A stretch of DNA of 64,000 nt from Agapetus fuscipes. Lineage: Eukaryota; Arthropoda; Insecta; Trichoptera; Glossosomatidae. The number at the start of each line of letters is the position of its first letter. Within the stretch, counting starts at the first letter, position 1. Of the stretch, positions 34,440-45,169 are shown piece after piece. The position numbers and the translations under genes are program-made. Below the pieces are notes generated by a model that was not told where the DNA came from, ran no database searches, and saw only the letters and a list, made by a program, of their open reading frames with translations. The DNA is taken from contig OX637335.1 of the NCBI GenBank assembly GCA_951799405.1, positions 19,038,342 to 19,102,341 of the forward strand, written 5' to 3'.

Positions 34440-34990
34440 AAAGGTAAAAGTTAGCAATGGAAGGTCGTGGGCTTGAATCACGGAGGAGCAAAAAAATACC
34501 ATTTTAGTTTTCAACTATTTACTTGCTGGGTAAGTAATGAATATACCTTTACTTACATTCCATGACTTATAGGTTGGTATGAGGCTGACCCCCCATACTG
34601 TAAAAAAAATGTTCACTTTGCCAATGTCACCTCTGTTACAGGAAAGGTCGGCAAGAGTTGCAGGGCTTATGTTCATTTGAGATTGGGTTTTATACACAAG
34701 CGGCATGTTTGAGCGTAAACTTATACGTGGTAATGCATTGAATACAAATCTTAAATGATTAGATTTTAGATTACAGAACGAACGTTCAAACAAGGTCGGT
34801 GCAGCCTCATAGCAAATCGGTCTTGCTATAAAAATGACGCTCTCTATAACGACGACCAAGTTTGCAGAGGGTTCTTGAGGTATGATTAGCACAAAATCAG
34901 CGCATACATCACGAAACGACGCTATAAAGAAATCATCAACTCATCATCATCATCATCATACCAAATACAGCATCCTAATATTTTTATTAT
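34440..34990 (+). repeat. SINE family T, interrupted by a family A insertion
   Basis: The head remnant GGAAGGTCGTGGGCTTGAAT and 5' body (to about 34552) continue at 34779 with GGTCTTGC, CGACGACCAAGTTTGCAGAG and GCATCCTAATATTTTTATT. The T tail contains an extra CATCATCAT run. Confidence 0.75.
34553..34778 (+). repeat. SINE-like family A inserted in a T SINE
   Basis: Begins TTCCATGACTTATAGGTTGG and ends ATTAGATTTTAGATTA. TTACA occurs on both sides and could be a target duplication. It proves that A moved after this T copy had inserted. Confidence 0.7.
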
Positions 34991-34994
34991 TATT

Positions 34995-35280
34995 AGGAAT
35001 GTCGTCCACTGCTTCTTATCACAATGGAAAGATTAGAGAGATGGAGAGAATGAATGAGGAAAGACTGACGAAGAAAGTATATGTTGCAAGAATAGATGGA
35101 TGTCGTGGTAGAGGAAGACCGAGAAAGGTATAGATGGACCAAATTTCCGAAATTGTGAATGAATGGAATATCCAGAGTCATAATAAAAGAAGAACCTGTA
35201 TGAAAAGGGTTATGACTCTGGAGGAAATGAAAGAAGTATGTAAGGACAGAAATAAATGGCGGTTGATCTGTAATGTTGGC
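34995..35280 (+). pseudogene. Non-LTR element C-terminal fragment (type 3), longest copy
   Basis: The plus-strand frame reads ERMNEERLTKKVYVARIDG, CRGRGRPRKV, a stop (TAG at 35131-35133), then MDQISEIVNEWNIQS, KRRTCMKRVMTLEEMKEVC and KDRNKWRLIC. Basic GRGRPRK followed by W/MDQI and CKDRxKWR is the usual C-terminus of many insect endonuclease-reverse transcriptase elements. The catalytic domains are not present. Confidence 0.7.
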
Positions 35281-35372
35281 GTCTAGGGTTTATTAAATTG
35301 GAATTTGTTTTCTGTTTGTTGTCCATAGATATTATTATTAATTGATTTATAAATGTAATTTGTCGTGTATGT

Positions 35373-35712
35373 TCCTTGACTTATAGGTTGGTATGCGGCT
35401 GACCACCCATGCTGTAAAAATGGTTCACTTTGCCAATGCCACCCCTGTTTCAGGGAAGGACGGCAAGATTCGCAGGGTGTATGTCCATTTGAGATTTGGT
35501 TTTTATGTTGTAGGTTCACATGAGGCATGTGCAAGCGCGAACTTGTACGTGTCGGGTTGTGGGAATACATGTAATGTGAATCTCCAATGTAGCATATCTG
35601 CTTATTAGAGGGCTCTTGAGGTGTGATACACACGAAAACAGCGCTCACCAAATAAACAGCCTAATTTAGTTTGTTTTTATTTGCAACTTAGATTAGATTA
35701 GATAAGATGATC
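35373..35712 (+). repeat. SINE-like family A, interrupted by a T tail
   Basis: Full 5' part from TTCCTTGACTTATAGGTTGG to AGCATATCT (35609). The last TTGCAACTTAGATTAGATT resumes at 35680 after an inserted T fragment. Confidence 0.8.
35600..35682 (+). repeat. SINE family T, 3' tail inserted in family A
   Basis: GAGGGCTCTTGAGGTGTGAT, CACACGAAAACAGCGCTCAC and AAATAAACAGCCTAA, i.e. only the LINE-derived tail of the SINE. Confidence 0.75.
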
Positions 35713-37430
35713 TCTAGGTTGAAACAGGGCATACCAATAGGAGAATCTGAGACATCGGTTTGACAAAATTAAGTATAAGATCGTTTTTTTGAGTGGTTGT
35801 ATCAAAAGTACCTAATAAAGCTGTGATATTTTTTAATGAAAAGGCAATCGAAGAAAATAAAGGCACTAGAAGGTTAAAACGCATTCATCTACAAGACGTT
35901 CAAGTTGTTCTATTTGATATTACATCTCGTAACATTAAAAAAGTATGTTTCAAGTATTTATTTTCTATTGCAATTTATTTAAACAGGTAATTTTTAAGCT
36001 CGCAATGGTACCAGGAAAACCTGTAGAAAACATAAAAAACACAAATTAGAGTACTGAAAAATTCAGAACACATTATGCGCGCATTATTTTCCGATATAAC
36101 CGGTGTTGTCGGCCGTAAAGGCAACTTTATTTACGATAAGAAGCATCCGAGTCATATTAAAGTCAGCCTTTTATGAATGTAATAAAATTTAAATGATTAT
36201 AAATGCATTTAGACGTCGCCGGTACGCACACAGAGCGCCGCGTATTCCATTACATGAGCAAACTTTATTATTGCTTTTCGAACACCTGTTTCTCTGCCGT
36301 GGGTGGGGTAGTTTATGGAATTCACCCTTACAGCCGTTGCGAAGCTAAAGTTCCGTGGTTCGCGCTCACCTTATATTAAAATATTATGCGAACATCGGGG
36401 TGGAAATGTATCCCACGCTAATAAATCGATATTAATGTATTCCGAACATTGTGAAACATTTTTTACATAACTCAAAATATCGGAGAGGGAAATTCGTGAG
36501 CTTCGTGCGTTGGAAGGGGTGGATTTATTAGTAAACAGAAAAAGTTTGAAGTTGTGGAATAACGTATTGAAATACTGAATTTTGAATTGAGAAAGATTAA
36601 AGCAATTTTTATGTTGAAGTTTTCCATTATTCTTCTGATTTTTGTTCGTAATATTAAAGAATAACGCAATCCCATTAGCATGATTTATTTATCGATGGTC
36701 TAATTTTATTTTTATGTTTTTCGATAGTATTATATTTTGAAAACTATTAATAAGTTACTAAAATACGGTTTTTAATTCAGTAAGAAATCTGTAGATTTTT
36801 TTAAGGATACTTTTTATAAAAGTTAGCTTTAAGGTTTTTAAGCGATAGCATATTGCATAATATCGTTAAAAACAAAAAAAAAATCGAAAATGGTTGTTTA
36901 CAAAATAAACCAAACAAGTTAATCCAAAATTTATTTTTAATTTAAATTTAGAAAATACCATTTCACAAAGATACTGCCGAAAATGCATAAGTTTTTTTTT
37001 ATAAATCGGTAGGTGCAATTACATGACGATATGTTTATACAACAAATAACAAAAGTTCACACACCCTTTATTTGTTTTATATGCATAACATTCAAACTAC
37101 TTTCATTTATTCAGAACTTTATGAAAAATATTGTTACGAATATGAGTAGTTGTGTTTGTTTGTGTGAGTTAATAATAAGTCTCTCAGGAAATAAAGATGT
37201 TAGGTACTTATGAGAATCTGTATTTGCTCGAGATTGCTTGAGTGTTAGGTTAAATATTAAAATCAAAATCTAGCAGGAAGCGACTCTAAGTTTTTGTAGA
37301 ATGATCTTTGTTCTTACTAAAAAATAAGGACCAAAGCTTCAGAAATCAACCGACCGATGTATAGTGCAAATATTAAGAGACTATTTATCCAAATCCTATC
37401 TGAAAAAAATTGTGTAAAATAAATCGATAT
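35713..37430. other. Unannotated interval
   Basis: No recognised repeat or exon. The frames here are short and AT-rich. A stretch near 36190-36420 is somewhat richer in CG dinucleotides. Confidence 0.4.
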
Positions 37431-37431
37431 A

Positions 37432-37689
37432 TCGCACCTTGAGAATGAAAGTGACCTATTCCAAAATTTTGGTAAAATGAGTTACATACATAGAATGACT
37501 CAAAAAGGTACACTCTATTACACCTATATTTAAAAACAGATTATTTATGGTCAAAGAGTGATAGAGGCATACTTCGGTCCCTTTGTCTTTTAATAAAAGT
37601 GCAATAGATTTACATTTTTGAGTCATTCTATGTATGTAAGTCATTTTACATTTTTTTCAAAATAGGTCACTTTCATTCTCAGGGTGCGA
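37432..37689. mobile_element. MITE family H with ~80-bp terminal inverted repeats
   Basis: A 258-bp element flanked by TA on both sides (37430-37431 and 37690-37691). The left end TCGCACCTTGAGAATGAAAG is mirrored by the right end CTTTCATTCTCAGGGTGCGA. The symmetry continues through GTGACCTATT and ATACATAGAATGACTCAAAAA. No transposase is encoded; TA duplication suggests Tc1/mariner-type mobilisation. Confidence 0.85.
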
Positions 37690-37856
37690 TATTTGTAATT
37701 AAATGGAACCCGCGTTAAAAAAACAAAGCAATATCCAGTTCATATTTTTAACATTAATTTGACTTAATATTCTGTTAGTTGCATACAAAAAAAAAGACAA
37801 ATGATGCAAGACTAATCCCAAGTGATCTACCACGTATAAAATTCGCTGCTAAAATT

Positions 37857-38010
37857 GTCTGATCACAAGTCGCCAGAGACTGAATCCAGAAAGAAGAATA
37901 AAATAGAGGCAGGTAAGTCACCCTTTCTCTCTATGTATATTACAGGTGGTACGTGCAACTGCGCATACAGGAGCGACTCGGAAACTTCTCAACATTTAGC
38001 CAAGGTAAAG
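37857..38010 (+). other. Possible small exon(s), weak
   Basis: GAGGCAG|GTAAGT at about 37912 and a pyrimidine-rich ATTACAG|GTGG acceptor at about 37945 are both good splice signals. CCAAG|GTAAAG follows near 38007. The 36-bp gap is too short for a typical intron, so at most one of these exons is real. Confidence 0.2.
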
Positions 38011-38231
38011 AGAAAGCTTTTCGAGCTTAAAAAGTTTTACGAAGCTTTCAAGTTTGCGCAAATGTACATATGAGGCTATTGCGGGTCTTTAAAATGATTG
38101 CGCGTTTTAAACCTGACTTGACGTGGTCTTAGAAAGCCTTGCATTTTGAGTGAGACAAGGGGGTACGATTTTGAAATTATAAGCAACTAATTGGTAAAAT
38201 ATGTACAACCAAACTGATTTAAATGACAAAT

Positions 38232-38530
38232 TACTTGACTTTACAGTTCGAATGATGTTGATCCCCACACTGTAAAAAAATATTCCCTTCTGACCATGTT
38301 TTTTTTTAATTTTTTTTATTAGACAAACAAACAGTTATACATGTAATATATGTGATAAACAACATAGTTATAAAATTTCAAAAACCAGCAAAGATGCTAT
38401 TTTAAAAAAAAAATATCAAGAGTAGCAGCGTTTAGGTTCATTTGAGGTTTGAGTCTTTTCTCTTGAGTAAGCTTGAACGTACACGTGTTTGTTTGCAGGA
38501 GGGCATTACATATAAATTTTACTTTCAAAA
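38232..38530 (+). repeat. SINE-like family A, old split copy
   Basis: Head TTACTTGACTTTACAG to ACACTGTAAAAAAAT, then about 110 bp of insertion, then GGTTCATTTGAGGTTTGAGT and ACGTGTTTGTTTGCAGG. Confidence 0.5.
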
Positions 38531-38934
38531 ACTTAATTACTTACATCGAAAACTGAAACGTGTTCTTTCAAGAATCTTTTAATTACCAATTATTACTTAC
38601 AAATGATAAAATCTGGTATGTGACATTAAAAGATGCATTATAAAATCACTCAATTAATGTATGAAAACCATTTCCTCCAAAAAATTACAAATCTAATAGA
38701 AACCGTAATAGTGAATAAATATTCCTGAAAGTTTTCTATAGACACAAGATCTCTTTTCAATTTATTTAACGTTGTACAAATAATGAAATTTCAATGTTTG
38801 AATCCGATTGTTTGAGACATCTCTGTTTGAATCACGAGGCCAGCTACTTAGCGCTACACTACTTGGGTAAATACAAAAGTTGGGAAAGAAGACAAACACA
38901 ACCGACTTTTCCTATAAATAAATAATGCCTTGCG

Positions 38935-39000
38935 GAGGCTGCGACTCTTGACAGAGAGTTCGCAAAGGACGCGGCAAGCGAAACGTCCGCTGTATGGGTA
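38935..39000 (+). repeat. Hammerhead-like relic, GC-rich
   Basis: CTTGC/GCAAG arms close a hairpin (38942-38979) immediately followed by CGAAACGTCCGC. The CUGANGA core is not intact. Confidence 0.25.
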
Positions 39001-39082
39001 GACGAATAATATAATCAAATATTCAGACCATTATGTGTAATTAAATATTGCCCTCGGTTAAACTTTCATCACATTTATTTAA

Positions 39083-39160
39083 TGGTTCACTTAGACAATG
39101 TCAACTCTGATTTCGTGGAAAGTCGGCAAAAGTTGCAGAGCTTATGTATTTATTTTAGTT
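39083..39160 (+). repeat. SINE-like family A fragment
   Basis: ATGGTTCACTTAGACAATGT to AAAGTTGCAGAGCTTATGT, ending before the 3' half. Confidence 0.55.
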
Positions 39161-39174
39161 TTTTTTATCCAAGA

Positions 39175-39432
39175 AACATCCACAGTCATAACACCCTCAA
39201 TGCATCACTTAGCAATATTACTAGACGCATTAATGATGCACTTTGACAATGTCACCCCTGTTTTAGGGAAGGTCGGCAGGAAGTGCAGGGTTAAATTCTC
39301 AATGAAGATTTTGGATTTTTTTTAAGGTTCACATGCGGTATCTTTAAGAGTGGAATTATAAGTATCTGCTTTTAAGCACATATTAAGTATGAATTTTAAA
39401 TGGGACTTTTTATTAGCAACTTAGATTATAGA
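39175..39432 (+). repeat. Family A copy with alternative 5' head
   Basis: The usual head is replaced by ACATCCACAGTCATAACACC through ATTACTAGACGCATTAATGA. It then joins the standard TTTGACAATGTCACCCCTG block and ends TAGCAACTTAGATTATAG. The same alternative head is at 47781-47845. Confidence 0.65.
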
Positions 39433-40195
39433 TCCAAAAAATTGTAAAAGAATTACAGAAAAAAACAATTGTTTCAAACGCTATTTTTGAATAAACCTTT
39501 TTATTTTTATAGATTAGTAGAAGAAAAATAGACTAGAATACAAGGAAGCATAGCATCAAGATGAACAAACTGTGTTGGTTTAAAAATTTGAATTGCAAAG
39601 TAATGAAAAAACTGGACATTTCGTATATGGTAGAATTTTAATTGAGGTCTTCTGACCAAAAACAAAAACTATTTAGCTGGAAATAAGGCTGAAAATAAAG
39701 TAATATTCTAGAAGCCGTATTGATATTTGTTGGTGTTGTTAAGTTATCTTATGTGTACCTCAAGTTCTATAATTTCACAAAAGGACATACATGAACCAAA
39801 TCTCAATCCAAAATAAATAAAAAAAAAAAAACAACTCGATAAACTTTTCAAAACAAAAACGAGGTAGCACAAATTTGCTGAGATTTTTGTGTATATCTAT
39901 CTATACAACAAAACGTCCAAAAGAATTTCTTTAGTCCATAATCATCAGACATTGCAAAATAAAATAATCAAGTAAATGTAAATGTTACCAACAAAAAAAT
40001 GTGACTTTGTTTTTTTTTCAAGCGTTTTTTTCCATCATAACAACTTACTGAAACATATTGATAGTAATTCATTCACAATAACATCAACTCAAAAAGAAAA
40101 AGAAAAACTAAAATCACTTCACTGTTCAACAACCAATAAATTTTAATTGCACATAATTTTTTTTTTTCGGATAAAATTTTTTTGCTCGAATTTTG
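39433..40195. other. Unannotated AT-rich interval
   Basis: Nothing coding was recognised. A CTGATGA followed by a CTAAAGAAATTCTTTTGG hairpin and ACGTTTT (minus, about 39912-39960) is another possible hammerhead-like relic. Confidence 0.35.
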
Positions 40196-40199
40196 AATT

Positions 40200-40380
40200 T
40201 TTGCAATTACGCGCGAATGTCTTCGAAAGTATCGCTCGTTAGGGCGTCGCGGCGCTACGTACGGCGTCTCGCATTCAACTGGCTAGGGCGTCGGCACCCC
40301 GCCTCCCCCCTCCCCTTCACCAACCGCTAGAACCTCCCCCCACCTCCTCGACGGCGCACGCACACAACTACTGGCCTGCG
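40200..40380. promoter_or_regulatory. CpG-dense, GC-rich patch (candidate promoter/first exon)
   Basis: About 20 CpG dinucleotides in 180 bp (for example GGGCGTCGCGGCGCTACGTA), followed by C-rich tracts (CCTCCCCCCTCCCC). The surrounding sequence is strongly AT-rich. It lies ~10.6 kb upstream of the minus-strand exon, so it could be its promoter, but this is conjecture. An eroded GC-rich transposon is the alternative. Confidence 0.3.
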
Positions 40381-40539
40381 GATATTATGGTTAACCTACT
40401 GAAATTATAAAAAAAATAAAGATAGTTTGTTTAGTGTAAAAAGTCCATAGAAAAGACATTATATATATTTTGCATTCTTGCATTGAATAAATGATTCTTT
40501 AAGAGGTTTTAATATGAAATTAATTGCTGTTACTGTTTA

Positions 40540-40770
40540 CTGCCACCCTACCACTAGGAGTGGCCAGTACCTCCACAGATGCGTCTCCAATTTTTCTGTC
40601 CTTGCATATCTCTTAAACATTCATCACTTTCTTCATACATACTCTATTCAGGTTCCGTTTTTTCGCAATATCACCTATTTGGTCTATTCATTCCTTCCAC
40701 GATATCCTCTTCCACACTTTGCTCTGACATTTCATCTTTACACTACTGTTTTTATAATATCTAATCTGAA
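40540..40770 (-). pseudogene. Non-LTR element C-terminal fragment (type 3)
   Basis: Plus-strand landmarks CACTAGGAGTGGCCAGTACC and TCTGTCCTTGCATATCTCTT match the reverse complement of the other copies. Translation is broken. Confidence 0.5.
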
Positions 40771-40784
40771 ATACGATTATAACT

Positions 40785-40868
40785 TTTTTTACCAAAAATC
40801 TGTCACCAAAAGATCCAACCAGCCTTACAGAAATTTGGTTTTGCTTTATAATTGGCATTTTAAAGCAG
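40785..40868 (+). repeat. SINE family T, internal fragment
   Basis: Contains CTGTCACCAAAAGATCCAAC, CAGCCTTACAGAAATTTGG and ATAATTGGCATTTTAAAGC, the middle of the T body. Confidence 0.55.
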
Positions 40869-41127
40869 TTTAAAAAAAACAGTTTAGTTATAATATTCAA
40901 ACAACAATGACCTTCATCATGTCTTAGAAAACAAAGACAATACTTTTCGCAAAAGCATTGAAGTATTTTTACATAATAAACTGGTTGTTTGGAAACTTAG
41001 GTAAAACATTTTTGAAATTTTGCACTTTTTATTTCTTTCTGTTAACTGGAAAATAAATGTGATAATTTTTTGAGATCTTTTTGACTGATGTTGACTTACA
41101 GGAATAACATTTTTCATTGTTATTCAA

Positions 41128-41265
41128 GAGCGCTTTCGATGTAATTATTATCAAAAGGACAACTGTGATGTGATAACATAATGATATGATGTGATGATGT
41201 GATAACTATGATGTGATAACATCGAAGCGCTCGAGGCGATAAATCAACTCTTGAAGAAAAACTTG
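41128..41265. repeat. Fold-back element related to 27.9 kb
   Basis: Arms TATTCAAGAGCGCTTTCGAT and ATCGAAGCGCTCGAGG, then ATAAATCAACTCTTGAAG. The centre holds tandem ATGATGTGATAAC units. It shares the AGCGCT/GATGT-ATAACATC structure of the 27.9-kb copy. Confidence 0.65.
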
Positions 41266-42435
41266 TTTTATTTTTTTATTTTTACATTACTATTTTAAAA
41301 TAATTCTTCACAATTTCATTACACAAACCTTTAAACTTCTATGAAAAAATGCATCTGAATTGTGGTTTTTATTCTTTCTTATGAGACCAAATAACACAAA
41401 AAAATTATGCAAAATATACGAACAATTCTGACCATAACAATAAATAAGAATGCACAGCATGCAGCCAAATTGCCCAGATTATTCCAGAAAATCTGCAATT
41501 AAAATATTCCAGCGAAAAACCAACATTCAAACCGGAGAAATAATTAGCACTTTAGGATATATTATTTTGCATCATTACCGCAGAGCACTAGAAAGATCCA
41601 AAGGAGGGCAAATTAGTCGTGCGAAGAGGTACTTTTACTATGTATGCTTCTCCATGCAACGAGCTGGGTTGGTTTGAAGAACCTGTACCGCAAGTTTAAA
41701 ACTATACAAGCAAACTAAACTACAACGTTCTACTTAAAAGTAAACAAACTAAAACGCACAATACAGGTGATGTTTAAGTTTTAATATATTTTTTCATGAA
41801 ACGTTTTTTAGTTGAGTTTGTACGTATTTTCTCTACTTGCAGGAAGGGGCGGTGAAGCACACCGCAACCCCTATTAGCTTTCAACGGGGTTTTTTACCCT
41901 CGGATGTCAACAATCTCTCAATGGGATGTCTCGGTTTCAACGTACATTTTTTTTACGGAAAAATAAAATACAAGAATAATTTTTATACAGGTTCCGGTAG
42001 TTTGATGCAAAAACTAAAAAATAAACATAAATGCTTAATGACTGAAAAAGTACCGTGGTTTTTAATGCATACTGTTTATTTGAAAGCTTATTTATACGTC
42101 GTTTATTTTTCATTTTGCAAAGGATTAAGTATTTCGTTTCTGCTTTTGATAAAAAATGAGGTTTCAAAGAAAATGTGTTTAGAATTTGAGAATCCTGATG
42201 GTTTGAGTCTGAGATAGAGATTTTGGAAAAATTAAATGATCGAGCGTCGCATCGTATTTGTTGTTTCTTACAGTTTAAAAGCTTATTTTCAAATATGAAT
42301 TTGTGAATCACTCACCAAAAGATCTAAATAAAAAAAACTTGTCCTTTTTATACTTTATATTATCCTGGTCATTTTTACGTATAATCTACCTTCTACGCAG
42401 AAAAAACGCAACTAAGCTACACACATAGTGTTCCT
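41266..42435. other. Unannotated interval
   Basis: Frames up to 126 codons occur on both strands here without recognisable motifs. About 41697-41826 may be an eroded G-type MITE (ACTAAACTACAACGTT, and ACGTTTTTTAGTTGAGTTTG). Confidence 0.35.
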
Positions 42436-42439
42436 ACAC

Positions 42440-42722
42440 TTCGCGTTCTCTCCGAAGTGAGTGCATGTGGCAAGTAAACCTATTTATTTGTACAGTTAAG
42501 GGGGCTGGCCTTACGTGAACCACTTCAATTGAATTTCGGTTATCTCAGCACCCGAAGAGGTCGATACTCATTTCTTGTGAAAACTGAGTACAACTTTCCG
42601 GTATATTATTTTGGGTTTGAAATAAACACCAAAACCGGAAATCATTTCTGACCAGTGTGATTCACACCAAAGCTCTCGGAATGGAATGCAAGTACTCTAC
42701 CAACTGAGCTAGCTACTTTTTG
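42440..42722 (-). repeat. SINE family J, full length
   Basis: The minus strand starts with a tRNA-like head, GCTAGCTCAGTTGGTAGAGT (box A) and box-B-like GGTGTGAATCACAC. It continues through GAAATGATTTCCGGTTTTGG, GTGTTTATTTCAAACCC, AAGAAATGAGTATCGACCTC and AAGTGGTTCACGTAAGGCCA. Confidence 0.75.
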
Positions 42723-42771
42723 CGAATAATTAAATTTCATAGAAAACACCGTAGATGTTTGCATTCAAGAG

Positions 42772-42925
42772 ATGCTACTCAAGTATAAATTTTGCGAGTA
42801 AATTCAACTTTAGTGATTAAAGTAAAATGTATGGAAACTAAAGCAGCATCTCATGCGAGATTTTTACGTTGCTAACATTTTTTTGGATAACGTTGTGGTT
42901 GAGTGTAAACGGATTCTTGTGGTGC
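42772..42925. mobile_element. MITE family G copy
   Basis: Left AAATTCAACTTTAGTGATTA and right TAACGTTGTGGTTGAGTGTA arms around GGAAACTAAAGCAGCATCTC. Confidence 0.6.
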
Positions 42926-43445
42926 TGCACTTCACTACGCGTTGCGTTGCCTTGCAAGTCGCTTGCTAATTATTCGCACACTTGACGTCAGCGTGTGTAG
43001 AAATTTTAATACAGCCACAAGGGGCTGAAATGTGCACCTTGCGTGACGCGGTATAATGCCTGCTAAGCCGTAAAAAATAAGGGCTTTTTTTTTATCAATT
43101 CTTAAGTTTGTAATTTGTGTTTTTTATAGACTTAAAACCGGTGTTGTCAAATTTCAACTGAGAAAGAATTAAAAAGAAAACTACCTTTATGTCTCCGAGT
43201 TCTTTTACATTCTGAAAAAATCTAAGGATAATTGATAATCTAAGAGAAAACATCTCAAATCCTAGTTTTTTTTTTAAAGATAAGGGTAAACATTGGTTTT
43301 ATTGTGCTAGTATAGTATTTTTTTTTTACTTTAAGAAAACATTTTGACAGATAAAGGTAAACGATAAAAATATTGAAGAAAATATTGAATGCATGTGCCA
43401 AAAAGTATAGGTATACTTTATTTGTAAAACTCAAATAACCAGTAA

Positions 43446-43655
43446 ATGTGTGTTCGTGAGTGGGTTTTATTCCCGGTGGAGAACACCAAAAAGTTTTATT
43501 TTCAAAAAAGCTCTTTGCTGGGTTAAAAAAATAATTCAGGTGCATCCCGCCTTACAGAAAATATGTCTCGCTTGAGAATTGGCACTTTGTAGGGAAAACC
43601 AAGCACAGAGGGCGCTTGAGGTGTGCACACCAAATTAATCATCCACATATTTATT
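43446..43655 (+). repeat. SINE family T copy
   Basis: Partial head (GGGTTTTATTCCCGGTGGAG), body GCTCTTTGCTGGGTT, TTGAGAATTGGCACTTTGTA and GAGGGCGCTTGAGGTGTGCA, and tail ATTAATCATCCACATATTTA. Confidence 0.75.
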
Positions 43656-44045
43656 ACAAATGCCAAAATTTCATTATCAAAGTGACTTCACACTCGCCCG
43701 CATGTAAACTATCATGGAACACATAATATCACAAGTACGAGGGTGGTACTAGCTCCAAGTTTCAGGGTCGGCGTTACATGGAAACGGAACCCAACCAGAC
43801 TTCAGGGCGTGTGGGCTTTTGCTGTGTTTGGCTAAGCAAAATAAATTTATCGATTACACGTCATAAGTCTGCGTTAAGTAAATATGTGCTCTAATGTTGT
43901 ACGATGTTTTGTTGGGGTTGTTTTGTAAACAGTTCAGCGCGCAAGTGACGCAAATTGGTGTTTTCTCGATAAATAAGGGTTAACTTTAACAAATTAAAAT
44001 GTGATATACAACAATAATTGAAAGATTCTGATTAGATTAGGATAT

Positions 44046-44563
44046 TGTTACGAAATTAGGGTTCAATTGTCTTTCCAAATTAAAAATACACAGGTCTCCT
44101 TTAAAACTTATTTATTTTACACTGTTACAATATTTATTTTCACACTACTTTCTCGATTATTCTACTTGGTTTCGGTTCACTGATCAGATGGCTTCGATGT
44201 CTTTGTTAGTCGCTATGATACTGGCCCGCTCTGCAGGCCATTCGCACCTTTATACTCTTCAGAGCAGTATGATCCAGAACTAAAGTCGCCAGACGGTTCC
44301 AGAGTAATTATTACTTCTCGATGTTTCACGTACTACCTAGACACAACCAAAATCCTACCTACCAATGCAATACAGTATTCCTATAATTATAACAAATACC
44401 TACTTAGCCTAGAGAATTCTACACTTATACATAATTATCGATCTTACCTACCAATACTTTTGAGGATTCTTATAACTATAACTATCCATACTTATTTCAA
44501 TATTTATATTTACATAACACTATAACTACCCATACTTATTTCAATATTTATATTTACATAACA
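44046..44563 (-). mobile_element. Solo LTR
   Basis: 518 bp, TG...CA ends, flanked by a 4-bp duplication ATAT (44042-44045 and 44564-44567). On the minus strand it has a promoter-like TATAAAGGTGCG (near 44250) followed by AATAAATAT and AAATAAATAAG signals. A ~44-bp tandem duplication of the terminal segment (ending ATTTACATAACA) lies at about 44473-44563. No internal retrotransposon sequence flanks it, so it most likely arose by LTR-LTR recombination. Confidence 0.8.
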
Positions 44564-45113
44564 ATATGTTTGCTATAAAGGATTTCATAAAACACTTTTG
44601 GAAAAATTGTTTTATTATTTTTTATATTTTGAATTGTTGTTTGATGTTTTATTATTATTATTTATATTTTTTTAATTCAACAGGAAACCCAAAGCTTAAT
44701 TCCCTTTTTTTCCTCAAACGTTTACTTGTTGATTTTTTACCGCAGATATGGTTGGATAAAGTCCGATAGCGCTTAGGCAATGTAACTCAAAAAATTGGAA
44801 TATAAAACTTTATATTATGTGTACTATAACAAGGTAATTTTTAATTAAAATTATATATAAAAAATTGTATCCTCTAAAACATTATTTAATTTGGTACCGG
44901 TAAAGTGTATTCAAAATTCATAGTTAATTAGAACCTGTTTCTTTAAGTTCGGGGAAAACTCCCACATTGAATGAAACAGTTCACTGGCTGTATTATTAAA
45001 CTAAATAATCAACTTTGTTCTATGCTGTTCCATGTTTTGATATGTTATCATTTTGGCAACAGCATTTCATTTATAAAACATATATTTTGAGATGAATCAG
45101 TGTTGTCTATAAT

Positions 45114-45168
45114 AATATATAATCTAAGTAACAAAAATGCTTTGAATTTAAGGCTCATATTTAATGTA
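45114..45168 (-). repeat. SINE-like family A, short 3' fragment
   Basis: ATAATCTAAGTAACAAAAAT, then AAGGCTCATATTTAATG. It abuts a T SINE. Confidence 0.45.
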
Positions 45169-45169
45169 A

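Noticed and set aside
40497..40900. 119-codon plus-strand frame with serine/leucine-rich sequence
   Set aside because: It overlaps, in antisense, a recognisable type 3 retrotransposon C-terminal fragment and a T SINE fragment.
41837..42311. Overlapping 126- and 124-codon frames on opposite strands
   Set aside because: Both lack motifs and lie antisense to each other in AT-rich sequence; treated as chance.
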